From Spirochaetaceae bacterium (GTDB lineage: Bacteria; Spirochaetota; Spirochaetia; DSM-27196; PWMO01), in the NCBI GenBank assembly GCA_007693945.1, contig RECP01000078.1:1-64000 (forward strand): a DNA stretch of 64,000 bases, given 5' to 3'. This document shows positions 8,854 through 17,370 of the stretch, piece after piece; the stretch's first letter is position 1, and every line of letters begins with the position of its first letter. Both the position numbers and the translations under genes were made by a program. The notes beneath the pieces are model-generated. The model did no database searches. It was not told the DNA's origin and saw only the letters and a list, made by a program, of their open reading frames with translations.

Positions 8854-9396
8854 TTACAGCTCGTGTTTCCAGATACCGGACCTTTCCGGGATGTTGGCAA
8901 GCGGAATCTTGAAACGTACCGGGTTGCTCAACACCCAGTGAAACTTGCCTTCTTCAGCCCACGCACTGTCCGAGTTGTTGACGATATCGCTGAGTTCCAC
9001 GCTGCCGATGATTGCTCCGGCGTGGAAGAACGGGTCCTGATCCTCGCTGCGGTAGTGATTGTAGACGTCCGACAGCAGCGCGTACTCGTTGATCACCGAT
9101 ATCGGCTGCTTCTCTTCGCGTTGCAGCATCACCGTCACACCGTTTTCCACAAATCCGATGTACGAACTCTGCTGCTCGATGTCCTGGATCTGCGACATGA
9201 TGGTATCGAACTCGCGCATCACCGGCATCGGGAAGCGCGAGAAGTCGGGCATACCGCGAAAGCTGATCCTGCCGGCCGAGTGGATGTAGAGGGTACCGCG
9301 GTAGTCGGTGCGCCAGGTACGATTCTCCACATCCTTGATACCGTAACAGACAAGGTACGAGATTGGATTGGGGACCGAGAGACAATTGACCGGCAT
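8854..9396 (-). CDS. ASCH-domain protein
   Basis: 180 residues. The N-terminal pattern LSVPNPISYLVCYGIKDVEN, followed by a YRGTLYIHSA segment, is typical of ASCH (ASC-1 homology) domains: a hydrophobic strand, a glycine, Lys-x-x-Glu and then an RG-x-hydrophobic-IH strand. These beta-barrels are thought to bind RNA or nucleotides. A long helical insert (residues 60-90) and a final GKFHWVLSNP strand complete it. ATG 9396 follows GGAGG by five bases. Its substrate is unknown. The CSPC protein gene lies immediately downstream. Confidence 0.8.
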   Translation of the reverse strand: MPVNCLSVPNPISYLVCYGIKDVENRTWRTDYRGTLYIHSAGRISFRGMPDFSRFPMPVMREFDTIMSQIQDIEQQSSYIGFVENGVTVMLQREEKQPISVINEYALLSDVYNHYRSEDQDPFFHAGAIIGSVELSDIVNNSDSAWAEEGKFHWVLSNPVRFKIPLANIPERSGIWKHEL

Positions 9397-9487
9397 GTTG
9401 ACCTCCGGGCGCGTTGCGCACCGTCAATAGTAGTGCATGGCGCGGCACTTCGCAAGGCACAATCAGCAGACGCTGTGGCCGCGGCGT

Positions 9488-9820
9488 TCAGCCTGGATCG
9501 TCTTCGGGATCTTCTGCGTGCTGGTCGCTTGATTCATCCACCAGCGTGAACTTGCGTACCTTGCGGCCCCGTGGCTGTTCCGCCTGCTCGTCCTGGTACT
9601 CCTCAATAAGACTGACCGTCTGAAAAGGAATCATCAGGTGGTCGGCCTTACCAAACGTACGCCGGACTTCATCCTCGCCGGGGTCGATGATGATTCTCGG
9701 GCCTTCGGGAAACACCATCCCGGTTATCGAGACAAAGTACGGATGCGTGAGGTCCAGCCCGCGCGCGCGCAGCGTGACCTCTTTGTCCTTCCATTTGAAG
9801 TGCACCTTGTAGAGCGACAC
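9488..9820 (-). CDS. DUF1820-like small protein
   Basis: 110 residues. It opens with a strand pair (SLYKVHFKWKDKEVTLRARG), continues with GMVFPEGPRIIIDPGEDEVRR and ends in an acidic, low-complexity tail. This resembles DUF1820 proteins, which are of unknown function. A GTG start at 9820 is preferred because GGGGAGG lies five bases upstream. An in-frame GTG at 9844 lies upstream of that site and is less likely. It lies between the ASCH gene and the chimeric ligase genes on the same strand. Confidence 0.65.
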   Translation of the reverse strand: MSLYKVHFKWKDKEVTLRARGLDLTHPYFVSITGMVFPEGPRIIIDPGEDEVRRTFGKADHLMIPFQTVSLIEEYQDEQAEQPRGRKVRKFTLVDESSDQHAEDPEDDPG

Positions 9821-9912
9821 ACCGACCTCCCCGACTGCTGACACATACGTTCGTCTACGTTCGTAGCTTCAATCTATCGCGGAAGCGCGGAAACGCCAAG
9901 TACGGGGTGCGT

Positions 9913-10809
9913 CTACTTCTTGTCGGCCAGGGCGCGGGTTTTCTCGTAGCCGAAGAGCTCATCGCGTTTCAACTGGCCTTCCTCGGCACTGATGCCGAGT
10001 CTGGACTGCAGCGCGGCCAGCAATGCGTCTTTGAACAGCTCCAGCGACGGCCGCGTACCGGTCTGCTCTTCCACCGATGTCGTGGGCTCCATGACCTTGT
10101 CCTTGACTTCCGGTGCGACCCACACAACGCGGAAGAAATCGTCGGTCTTCAGTGGTCCCAGGAACGTGATGCAGTTGATCACCAGCAGGTTCTCAACCTC
10201 CGACACCAGCACGATGGCGATCTTCCGGCCGCCGCAGCGCACACCGCCGCGATGCTTGTACCACGCCTCAACCCCAAACGACTTCAGCGTATCGATCAGC
10301 AGCTCGCCGACCACGCGGAACGCCTCGTCACCGGATGCAAAGCGGTCCTTGCCGACCACCATCTGCACGTTGACGGTACTGTCCGGACTGACAAATACCA
10401 TCGTGCGCTGACCGGTGAGAATAATGTGCTGCAGACTGGGGACGTCCTCCTGGATTTCGTTGATCAGGTTGGCGAAGTTGGTCATCGTAATGATAGCCTT
10501 TGCCTCGCAGTCATTCAGGATGTGGATAATCTCACGGCCCTTGTACATGGTGTTGAACGGCACCGCCACCGCCCCCAGCTTCTGAATACCGAAGAACGAG
10601 TAGACAAAATCCGGGATATTGGGAAGCATCATGGCTACGCGATCACCACGGGTAATACCCAGTGACTGGAGGCCGTTGGCGATCTTGTTGGCATTCTCAT
10701 CGAGCTCGCGGTAGCTGACCTCGCGGTTATCGAACAGCAGCGCCTGGCGCTTCTTCTGCTTCCTGGCCATCTCTTCGAGCATGCGGCCCAGACCGTGCGC
10801 GCTATCCAT
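9913..10809 (-). CDS. Chimera: acyl-CoA synthetase N-half fused to lipoate-ligase-like C-half
   Basis: 298 residues. Residues 1-134 match the N-terminal part of acyl-CoA synthetases (ANL family): VSYRELDENANKIANGLQSL, then GDRVAMMLPN, then GAVAVPFNTMY, up to SLQHIILTG. That half lacks the ATP-binding YTSGTTG loop. From about residue 135 the sequence switches to the second half of a lipoate/octanoyl ligase (BPL_LplA_LipB fold): GELLIDTLKSFGVEA, then GGVRCGGRKIA with the conserved Lys, then a C-terminal helical tail. ATG 10809 has AAGGAG seven bases upstream and overlaps the upstream gene's stop by eight bases, so translation is coupled. The missing halves are in that upstream gene. Confidence 0.8.
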   Translation of the reverse strand: MDSAHGLGRMLEEMARKQKKRQALLFDNREVSYRELDENANKIANGLQSLGITRGDRVAMMLPNIPDFVYSFFGIQKLGAVAVPFNTMYKGREIIHILNDCEAKAIITMTNFANLINEIQEDVPSLQHIILTGQRTMVFVSPDSTVNVQMVVGKDRFASGDEAFRVVGELLIDTLKSFGVEAWYKHRGGVRCGGRKIAIVLVSEVENLLVINCITFLGPLKTDDFFRVVWVAPEVKDKVMEPTTSVEEQTGTRPSLELFKDALLAALQSRLGISAEEGQLKRDELFGYEKTRALADKK

Positions 10810-12235
10810 GTGGCTGCTCCTTGCGGCCCGCACTCTGTTTATCCAGCAGGCGGTCGTCATGGTAACCCTCACGCAGTTCCTTGCGCAGGATCTTGCCGGT
10901 TGCGCTCTTGGGAAGACTCGGGCGGAACTCAACGTACTTGGGAACCTTGTAGTCGGCCAGGTTCTGCGAGCAGAAATCCAGCACTTCACGCTCGGTCACG
11001 CTCTGCCCCTCGTGGAGCACCACACACGCCTTGACCGCCTCGCGGTCGCGCTTGTCGTGGACCGCAATCACCGCGGCGTCCTGGATTGCCGGATGGGTAA
11101 AGAGCAGCTCCTCGATTTCGCGCGGCGATATGTTGAAGCCACCGCGGATGATCAGATCCTTCTTGCGGTCGGTGATGAAGAAGAAGCCGTCCGCATCGCG
11201 ATAGCCCAGGTCCCCGGTGTGCAGCCAGCCGTCACGGATGGCTTCGGCCGTCTCTTCGGGGTTGTTCCAGTACCCCGGAGTTACCACGTCGGAGCGGATC
11301 ACAATCTCGCCTTCCTGACCATCCGGCACTTCGGCATCGTTGTCATCGAAGACGCGCATCTCCACGCCTTCGGCGGCCGGCCCGATGGAGCCGGGCTTGA
11401 ACGCTTCGCCGCTCTTGTTGAGACAGACCGACGAGGTTGTCTCGGTCAGGCCGTAGCCCTCGGCAATCCGCGTCTGGAAGGCCTCCTCGAACTCGCGCAG
11501 CGTGGTCAGCGACAACGGAGCGCCTCCGGAGACGCACAGCCTCAGCGACTTCGGGATGGAGGCTTTGCGGGTCCTGGCGATCTGCAGCAGGTGCATGTAC
11601 ATGGTGGGTATCGCAATCAGCACGGTAGCCTTGCTGTGCTCGATAGCTTCCAGCAGCTTTGCAGGGCTGTACTGCGGCACCAGCGTCATGCGGGTTCCAA
11701 AATAGACCCCCGATATCAGGCCGTTGGAAAGACCGTAGACGTGAAACAGCGGCAGCACCAGCACGATGGTGTCGCTCTCGTCCAGCGGCAAGACCTTGCT
11801 GACGTTGATGCACTGCTGGGCAAAGTTGCGATGGGTGAGGGTCACGCCCTTCGGCCGGCCGGTAGTTCCGGAGGTATAGAGCAGCACCGCGGGATCGTCC
11901 GGGGCGGTCTCCACGGCGTTGAACTTGCGTGACGAGGTCTTGAGAACCTCCGCCAGGTTGACGGTGCCCACCGGTTTGGGGCCGCCGCGCCCGCTGCGCG
12001 GGTAGTTGGCCACCTTGATGTCGTACTTCTTTGCGGTGTCCTTGTTGATGTCAACGTCGGCCCCGGCCAGGATTCCCTTCTGCCTGAAGCCCTGCACCAC
12101 CAGTGTATCCGGCAGCTTCTCGGTGGAGAGCATATACTTGCCCGCGATGCGTCCTTCCACCAGTGCCGAGGCGTACGCCACCATATCGGCGGCGTCGCCT
12201 TCAGGGTTGAAAATGAGTCGCCATGTGTCGGCCAT
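10802..12235 (-). CDS. Chimera: lipoate-ligase-like N-half fused to acyl-CoA synthetase C-half
   Basis: 477 residues. Residues 1-86 resemble the start of lipoate-protein ligase/LipM enzymes (WRLIFNPEGDAADMVAYASA, then TLVVQGFRQ, then a YPRSGRGG segment). From about 90 on it is an acyl-CoA synthetase without its N-terminal third: LLYTSGTTGRPKG (118-130), EGYGLTETT, GWLHTGDLGY, RKKDLIIRGG and the catalytic-lysine motif SATGKILRKELR. It should activate a carboxylate with ATP and CoA only if complemented by the missing region, which the next gene encodes. ATG 12235 follows AAAGGA by nine bases. It lies 58 bases after the symporter gene. Confidence 0.82.
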   Translation of the reverse strand: MADTWRLIFNPEGDAADMVAYASALVEGRIAGKYMLSTEKLPDTLVVQGFRQKGILAGADVDINKDTAKKYDIKVANYPRSGRGGPKPVGTVNLAEVLKTSSRKFNAVETAPDDPAVLLYTSGTTGRPKGVTLTHRNFAQQCINVSKVLPLDESDTIVLVLPLFHVYGLSNGLISGVYFGTRMTLVPQYSPAKLLEAIEHSKATVLIAIPTMYMHLLQIARTRKASIPKSLRLCVSGGAPLSLTTLREFEEAFQTRIAEGYGLTETTSSVCLNKSGEAFKPGSIGPAAEGVEMRVFDDNDAEVPDGQEGEIVIRSDVVTPGYWNNPEETAEAIRDGWLHTGDLGYRDADGFFFITDRKKDLIIRGGFNISPREIEELLFTHPAIQDAAVIAVHDKRDREAVKACVVLHEGQSVTEREVLDFCSQNLADYKVPKYVEFRPSLPKSATGKILRKELREGYHDDRLLDKQSAGRKEQPHG

Positions 12236-12293
12236 TGATTTCGATCCTTTCTTCCGGTTCGGTCAGTTGCCTCTAATGCTTGCGTTGCCGTGA

Positions 12294-13814
12294 CTACCGC
12301 TCGCTGCGCAGGTAGTCGTCCACTTCGTTGAAGAAGACGTCCTCAATCTCCTCGCTCGGCTTCTCGGTCAGCAGACTGACCACCACGTATACTATTGCAT
12401 TCAGCGGCAGGGTAAGGATGACCGGGTGCAGGTCGAGCAGCAGAATGCGCGCTCCGGCCTCATTGGTGATCAGCAGACCCAGCACCAGCCAGACAACCCC
12501 TACCAGCGTACCGGCCACCGCGCCCTGGCGCGTACCGCGTTTCCACAACAGCCCGCCCACCAGTGCCGGTGCCCACTGCGCGAATCCCGGTACGCTGACG
12601 TCGGTCAGGTAGAGCGCCATGGCTTCATCACCGAGCCCCAGGCTGACTACCACGGTGACCCCGAGGCTCAGTATGACTATGGCAATGACCGCCAGCCGTG
12701 CCCACAGCGTGATCTGCTGGTCATTGGCGTCCGGTTTGAACACTCCCTGAATCACGTCGCGCGCCACGATGATGCTGGAGGTCATCAGCTGCACGGCGGC
12801 GGTGGATACGGCGGCCGCAATAACGCCCATCAGCACAAACACCCCGAACCAGCGCGGCAGGAAGGTCTGAATGGTGGTCTGTACAACGCGGTCGGCCTCC
12901 GCTACATCGGTCACTCCCGGCAAGGCTGCCGGGGCAATGATCGAGCCCCATACAAACGGAATGATATAGAAGAACAGTCCGCCGAAGATGAATATCAGCA
13001 GCGGAAACCATTTGAAGAGCGTCTTGTCTCGCGCGGTCATTGCGCCGATCACGACGTGCGGCCAGGAGAACGCCAGCAGACCAACCACAAAGGTTCCGAT
13101 GACCAGTACCGAGGAGTAGGCGCCCAGGGGCCCCGGGGTGCTGAGCTTGGCCGGCTCGCTTACCAGGACCTGCTGTGCCGCCTGTACCACGCCGCCGTCG
13201 GGAAACACCACTGCAATGACCCAGAACAGCGAGCCCAGCAGTGCCGTCACGTACACGGTGCCCAGGAAGATATTGACCCACGCCACGATGCGCATCCCGC
13301 CGAGGATTACCAGAATCACCAGCAGTACGGCGGTGTAGGTGGCGCCGACCCACAGCGGAGTGCCGATCAGTGCCTCAAAGCCGCGGCCGACACCCAGCGG
13401 TTGCACGCCAACGTAGGGAATGATGAACGCCAGCATGGTGACCGCCAGGATCACGCGCAGGGCCTTGGACTCGTAGCGCTCGGCAAGCGCTTCCACCGGC
13501 GACAGGAAACGGTTGATCTTGGCCAGTGCCCACAGCCGCGGTCCCAGGAACATGTAGAGCGCCGCGAAGCCGGCCACGGACCCCCAGATAAAGAAGACGT
13601 AGCCCGGCCCGTGCAGATAGAGATGACCCGGGAAACCGTAGAACGTCCAGCTGGAGGAGATGGCAAAGAGCACGAAGAAGAACATGACCACCAGGCCGAT
13701 GGTGCGGCCTCCGAGCATGTAGTCCTCCGCGGTCTTGGCCGAGATGCGGTAGCCGTAGGCTGCCATGGCGATAATGATCAGACTGAATACTCCAAGAGCG
13801 ATAAGATCAACCAC
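12294..13814 (-). CDS. Sodium:solute symporter (SSS family), large subunit
   Basis: 506 residues with about 13 hydrophobic segments. It imports a small organic solute with sodium across the inner membrane. Early residues (YRISAKTAEDYMLGGRTIG, 22-40) are the family's N-terminal signature, followed by a SSSWTFYGFPGHLY segment. The GTG start at 13814 has AAGGAGG five bases upstream. A small two-helix membrane protein is encoded 30 bases upstream, as in other two-part symporters. The downstream genes encode acyl-CoA synthetase parts, so a monocarboxylate substrate is plausible but not shown. Confidence 0.92.
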   Translation of the reverse strand: MVDLIALGVFSLIIIAMAAYGYRISAKTAEDYMLGGRTIGLVVMFFFVLFAISSSWTFYGFPGHLYLHGPGYVFFIWGSVAGFAALYMFLGPRLWALAKINRFLSPVEALAERYESKALRVILAVTMLAFIIPYVGVQPLGVGRGFEALIGTPLWVGATYTAVLLVILVILGGMRIVAWVNIFLGTVYVTALLGSLFWVIAVVFPDGGVVQAAQQVLVSEPAKLSTPGPLGAYSSVLVIGTFVVGLLAFSWPHVVIGAMTARDKTLFKWFPLLIFIFGGLFFYIIPFVWGSIIAPAALPGVTDVAEADRVVQTTIQTFLPRWFGVFVLMGVIAAAVSTAAVQLMTSSIIVARDVIQGVFKPDANDQQITLWARLAVIAIVILSLGVTVVVSLGLGDEAMALYLTDVSVPGFAQWAPALVGGLLWKRGTRQGAVAGTLVGVVWLVLGLLITNEAGARILLLDLHPVILTLPLNAIVYVVVSLLTEKPSEEIEDVFFNEVDDYLRSER

Positions 13815-13844
13815 GTGATCCCTCCTTGGGGTTGTGGTACCGGC

Positions 13845-14078
13845 TTAGCGGTACGGCCAGTGTTTCGTGAAGTAGATGAGATACGCGATCAACCAGACGA
13901 TCACGAACACAACACCAATCACCAGCGGCATGGTCATCCAGCCGAAGACCAGAATCGGCTCACCGTCGGCGGGCGCGTCCGTTACGCCCATGAACACCGC
14001 CACTGCCATCAAAATCACTGAGAGTAACAGGACCAGCAGGTAGATCCTTCCCGGAGCGTGCTCGAGCATTTCCCGCAT
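13845..14078 (-). CDS. Small membrane subunit of the sodium/solute symporter
   Basis: 77 residues with two transmembrane helices (about 13-32 and 45-66). Its size and place just before an SSS symporter fit the small accessory subunits (DUF4212/DUF3311/YhdT-like). ATG 14078 follows GGGAGG by seven bases. Longer in-frame starts upstream would read through the predicted promoter. It is the first gene of a minus-strand operon continuing into the symporter and the two chimeric ligase genes. Confidence 0.75.
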   Translation of the reverse strand: MREMLEHAPGRIYLLVLLLSVILMAVAVFMGVTDAPADGEPILVFGWMTMPLVIGVVFVIVWLIAYLIYFTKHWPYR

Positions 14079-14141
14079 GCTAGTGCCTCCCTTGCCGCGC
14101 GGATGCCTGCACGGTGGGTGCAGAGTGCGCGCGTAGAGCAT

Positions 14142-14170
14142 ACGATATACCGCGCAATTTTCATTGTCAA
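14142..14170 (-). promoter_or_regulatory. Promoter of the symporter/ligase operon
   Basis: On the minus strand, TTGACA (14165-14170) and TATCGT (14142-14147) are 17 bases apart. Just upstream, a 10-base motif (CGATATTTTT on the minus strand) occurs twice, at 14172-14181 and 14197-14206, with a 25-base pitch. The second copy is about 26 bases upstream of the -35 box, a typical place for an activator site. Confidence 0.65.
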
Positions 14171-14281
14171 GAAAAATATCGGTCGCCAACCGACTAAAAA
14201 ATATCGATTCAGCGTGCCACGTCGCGCATATTCATGCAGCGCTGGTCGCCCGCGCGCCGGCCGGGCGTATAGATAAGGAAA

Positions 14282-14302
14282 GGGGCGCCCGACAGGCGCC
14301 CC
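14282..14302 (-). terminator. GC-rich hairpin after the OmpA-family gene
   Basis: GGGGCGCC/GGCGCCCC, an eight-base-pair stem with a five-base loop, is followed on the minus strand by TTTCCTTA. It lies 57 bases beyond the stop codon of the large envelope protein. The tract after the stem is only partly T-rich, so efficiency is uncertain. Confidence 0.5.
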
Positions 14303-14358
14303 CTGAGATGCGTGCCCGACCGGTTCAACTCGGCGACCCGGCCAGGCTGGCGTCAGAT

Positions 14359-17238
14359 CTAGTCGGCCGCATGGTCGAGCCAGAATTCGACCCTGCGGTT
14401 CTTCCAGGTATTCTGATAGTCGCTGAAGTCCACTTCGGGGCGGGCTCCGCCGATTCCCACCGCCCGCATGCGCTGCAGGTCCACTCCCAGTATCGCAAGC
14501 GCCTCGCGAACGGTTGCTGCGCGACGGCGTGACAGCGGTATCAGCACTCCCTGCTGTTCCCGGTCTCTAAGCACCGGATCGTAGTAGAGCACGTGGTTGG
14601 CGTGCCCCTCGACCAGGATACTGTAGTCGGCATAGTCGCTGAAGACTTCACCCAGACGGCGCAGGATGCGCAGGTTTTCGAGCAGGAACTCGTCCTCCAC
14701 CAGGAACATGTTGGCCGTGTTGGGGAGGAAGTGGATACTCGGCACCACTATACGGTAGCGGTCTCCCACACGCACCACCATGATGTCAACCGAGATGGTT
14801 GCTTCATCGCTGCCGGCGTTGCGCAGTACGTCGCGTACGGTGAGTACGGCGCGGTAGCGCGTAGCCGACTGGACCAGCTCACCGTCATCGGAGGTGCCGT
14901 CCCAGGTCAGGGTTCGCGGCGGCGCGCCGCGACCGGAGAACGTGCGGAAGGTGTTGGTGTTGGGCTCGCTGATCACCAGTTCCCAGTCGCCGATGGCCGA
15001 CAGGGCGTCGACTGCACGTATAGTGAAGGTGAGGGTGTCATTGCGGCCGTCACCATCCGGAGCAAACCGCTCGGGGCTGATGCTCAGGTCGACTTCGGGG
15101 CCGGTTGTGTCCACCGTAACGAGGCCGTCGAAGCGGCCTTCGATTACACCGCCGGTAACGTATTCGACGCGCATGTGTACCGTGTAGCGACCGTCCTCGA
15201 TGCGTCCGTCGTCATGGCGGCCGTCCCACTCGACGGTACGCGGCACGTCGCCGGTTGCGCCGATGCGACGGATGACGCGATTGCGGGCGTCACGAATCTC
15301 TCCGGACCAGCGCGCCACTCTCTCCTGGCCAACCAGGCCGATAGTGAACACTATCGTGTCGCGATAGCCGTCACCGGTGGGTGCAAAGGCGTCGTAGGGG
15401 GCGGTAATGCTGACCGATACACCGGAAATCCGCAGCTGTACCGTATCGGCGGTGGCCGTCGGCTGATTGCCGTTGGCGTAGTGCACCTGCAGCTCCGCGG
15501 TGTAACGCCCCTCCGGCAGGAGCTGGCCGGCGTTGTTGCGCCCGTCCCACACAAACTCGTCAAAAGCCTGGCGGACCTCGCGCGATCGCACTACACGGCC
15601 CTGCTCGTCGCGAATGTAAAACAGGAACTCCTCGATGCTGTCGGTTACCTCGAGGACCGGCGTGTACGTCACGGTGTCGTCAACACCAATGAAATCAGGG
15701 GTGAACTCGCGCGCCGAAACTTCGAGGGCAATCGGCGTCCGGCGGGTGTCGCGCGTAAGCGTGACTCGGTTTGACTGGCCGCGGTTCCCGGCTTCATCAA
15801 CCGCCGAGATCCAGGCCGTGTAGCGGCCGTCGGGAATTGGTTGGCCGTCAAGATCGGTGCCGTCCCACTCGAAAGGGAAGGCGGTTTCATCCACTCCAAA
15901 CTGTCGGGCCAGATCGCCCAGAGCCTGGCGGATGTTCAGGCCGGGCGCCTCTACATGGCCGGTCCAGTCCACGGTGGGATCCCAACGCGCATCGATCACG
16001 GTGGTCGGCCTGGTTTGGCCGCCGAAAACCGGCGGATTGACCGACAGGCGCGCCTGCGGCGCAACCGTGTCAATCTCCACCAGCACCGGCATCGACTGCG
16101 ACTCCGTGCCGTTTATAAAGAGCGCGTAGAGTTGAACCTTGTACCTGCCGTCCGGCAGCCGGCGTCCCTGGTTGTCATTGCCGTCGAAACGGATGGTTGG
16201 ATCGATATCGCCCTCACCGAGGAAACTGCGCAGCACGCGGTCGGGTCGCCCTTCGGCCATGATATCCAGGCGCCATTCAGCCACGTCGACCAGAGCGTTT
16301 ACCTCGATCAGAAAAGTGACACTGTTATACGGGCTGTCGGTGCCGGGCGAGAACGCACGTCGCGAAGGCCGTACGATCAGGTCGCCGGCCTCGGTGCTGA
16401 GCACAATCCGGTCAATTTCCGCCCGTGCCACATTGCCGGCGCGGTCGGTTCCAAGCAGCTCGTAGGTATAGACACCGTCGGCCGCAACGCGCCCATCGGC
16501 GTCGAGTCCATCCCACTCAAAGTCCTGTGGTATGCGGTCGTTCTCCGGACGCTGGCGCGTCGGCCTCTGCGGATCGTACTGCACGGGGTTCTCCCAGCGG
16601 TACTCCCTGATGACCGCACCACGATTGTCCAGGAAGCGCCCCACCCAGGAGACCTCCCGTGAGCCACGCTGCCTGACCGGCAGCGTATCGCGGATACCGG
16701 AGTCATCGGGCGAGAAGATGGAGTAGTCCGCCTCTACCAGATCGATAGTCGGCGGCGTATTGTCAACGGTCACGTTCATCGGCGGCGTGCGCTCCACGTT
16801 GCCTTCGCTGTCACGCACCGACAGCTGATAGATGTAGTCACCGTCTTCAACAAAATTGCCGTCCTGGTCCATACCCGGCCACGAGAGCCGTGCCAGGGCG
16901 CCGAGGTCTATTCCCGGTTCTTCACCGATATTGAAGAGTCGGCCAAAGAAGCCGCGTCGCTCAGTGACCTCCTCCGAGCGGCTCCAGACGGATTGCCCGG
17001 CGGAATCGTAGATACGCAGTTCGTAACTGCGGATCACCGCATTGGTCGGCGGCACAATCGTCGGCTGGACAACGAGTTCGGTGTTCCCCGTCTGAGGATT
17101 CTGCGGCGCTATGTAGACGCGCGGAAGCCGTTCCACATCCAGCCGGGTTTCTTCGCGCTCGCGTTGTCCGCCGGCCAACAGGGGCAGGCTTATGAGCGTG
17201 AGCAGCAGAACTCCCGTAAGCACTTTTTTGTTTCGCAT
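14359..17238 (-). CDS. Large envelope protein: FlgD-like Ig repeats with C-terminal OmpA domain
   Basis: 959 residues. A signal peptide (RNKKVLTGVLLLTLISLPLL) ends in AGGQRERE. The body carries at least seven FlgD-like repeats, each with a W/FxG(x)nDGxxxxDGxY core: WPGMDQDG, WDGLDADG, FDGNDNQG, WDGTDLDG, WDGRNNAG, WDGRHDDG and WDGTSDDG. The last 125 residues form an OmpA/MotB peptidoglycan-binding domain (SIHFLPNTANMF, LVEGHANH, then a NRRVEFWL end). It probably links the outer membrane or periplasm to the cell wall. The start at ATG 17238 gives a clean signal peptide. Longer in-frame starts (17259, 17313) are possible. Confidence 0.85.
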   Translation of the reverse strand: MRNKKVLTGVLLLTLISLPLLAGGQREREETRLDVERLPRVYIAPQNPQTGNTELVVQPTIVPPTNAVIRSYELRIYDSAGQSVWSRSEEVTERRGFFGRLFNIGEEPGIDLGALARLSWPGMDQDGNFVEDGDYIYQLSVRDSEGNVERTPPMNVTVDNTPPTIDLVEADYSIFSPDDSGIRDTLPVRQRGSREVSWVGRFLDNRGAVIREYRWENPVQYDPQRPTRQRPENDRIPQDFEWDGLDADGRVAADGVYTYELLGTDRAGNVARAEIDRIVLSTEAGDLIVRPSRRAFSPGTDSPYNSVTFLIEVNALVDVAEWRLDIMAEGRPDRVLRSFLGEGDIDPTIRFDGNDNQGRRLPDGRYKVQLYALFINGTESQSMPVLVEIDTVAPQARLSVNPPVFGGQTRPTTVIDARWDPTVDWTGHVEAPGLNIRQALGDLARQFGVDETAFPFEWDGTDLDGQPIPDGRYTAWISAVDEAGNRGQSNRVTLTRDTRRTPIALEVSAREFTPDFIGVDDTVTYTPVLEVTDSIEEFLFYIRDEQGRVVRSREVRQAFDEFVWDGRNNAGQLLPEGRYTAELQVHYANGNQPTATADTVQLRISGVSVSITAPYDAFAPTGDGYRDTIVFTIGLVGQERVARWSGEIRDARNRVIRRIGATGDVPRTVEWDGRHDDGRIEDGRYTVHMRVEYVTGGVIEGRFDGLVTVDTTGPEVDLSISPERFAPDGDGRNDTLTFTIRAVDALSAIGDWELVISEPNTNTFRTFSGRGAPPRTLTWDGTSDDGELVQSATRYRAVLTVRDVLRNAGSDEATISVDIMVVRVGDRYRIVVPSIHFLPNTANMFLVEDEFLLENLRILRRLGEVFSDYADYSILVEGHANHVLYYDPVLRDREQQGVLIPLSRRRAATVREALAILGVDLQRMRAVGIGGARPEVDFSDYQNTWKNRRVEFWLDHAAD

Positions 17239-17370
17239 ACCCGATCCATCCTTGGTCATAACCGAATCCGGGGCACACGTGCTTCCACCCACGGGACGCA
17301 CGGGGGCCGTCAATCGTCACTATAGTTCACTATACACGATTTCTGCTAAATGCTCAAACGGTTCGTTGCG

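Noticed and set aside
12426-14021. 531-codon open frame on the plus strand
   Set aside because: It is the complement of the sodium/solute symporter gene. The protein is very rich in His, Arg and Gln as expected for an antisense frame in GC-rich DNA.
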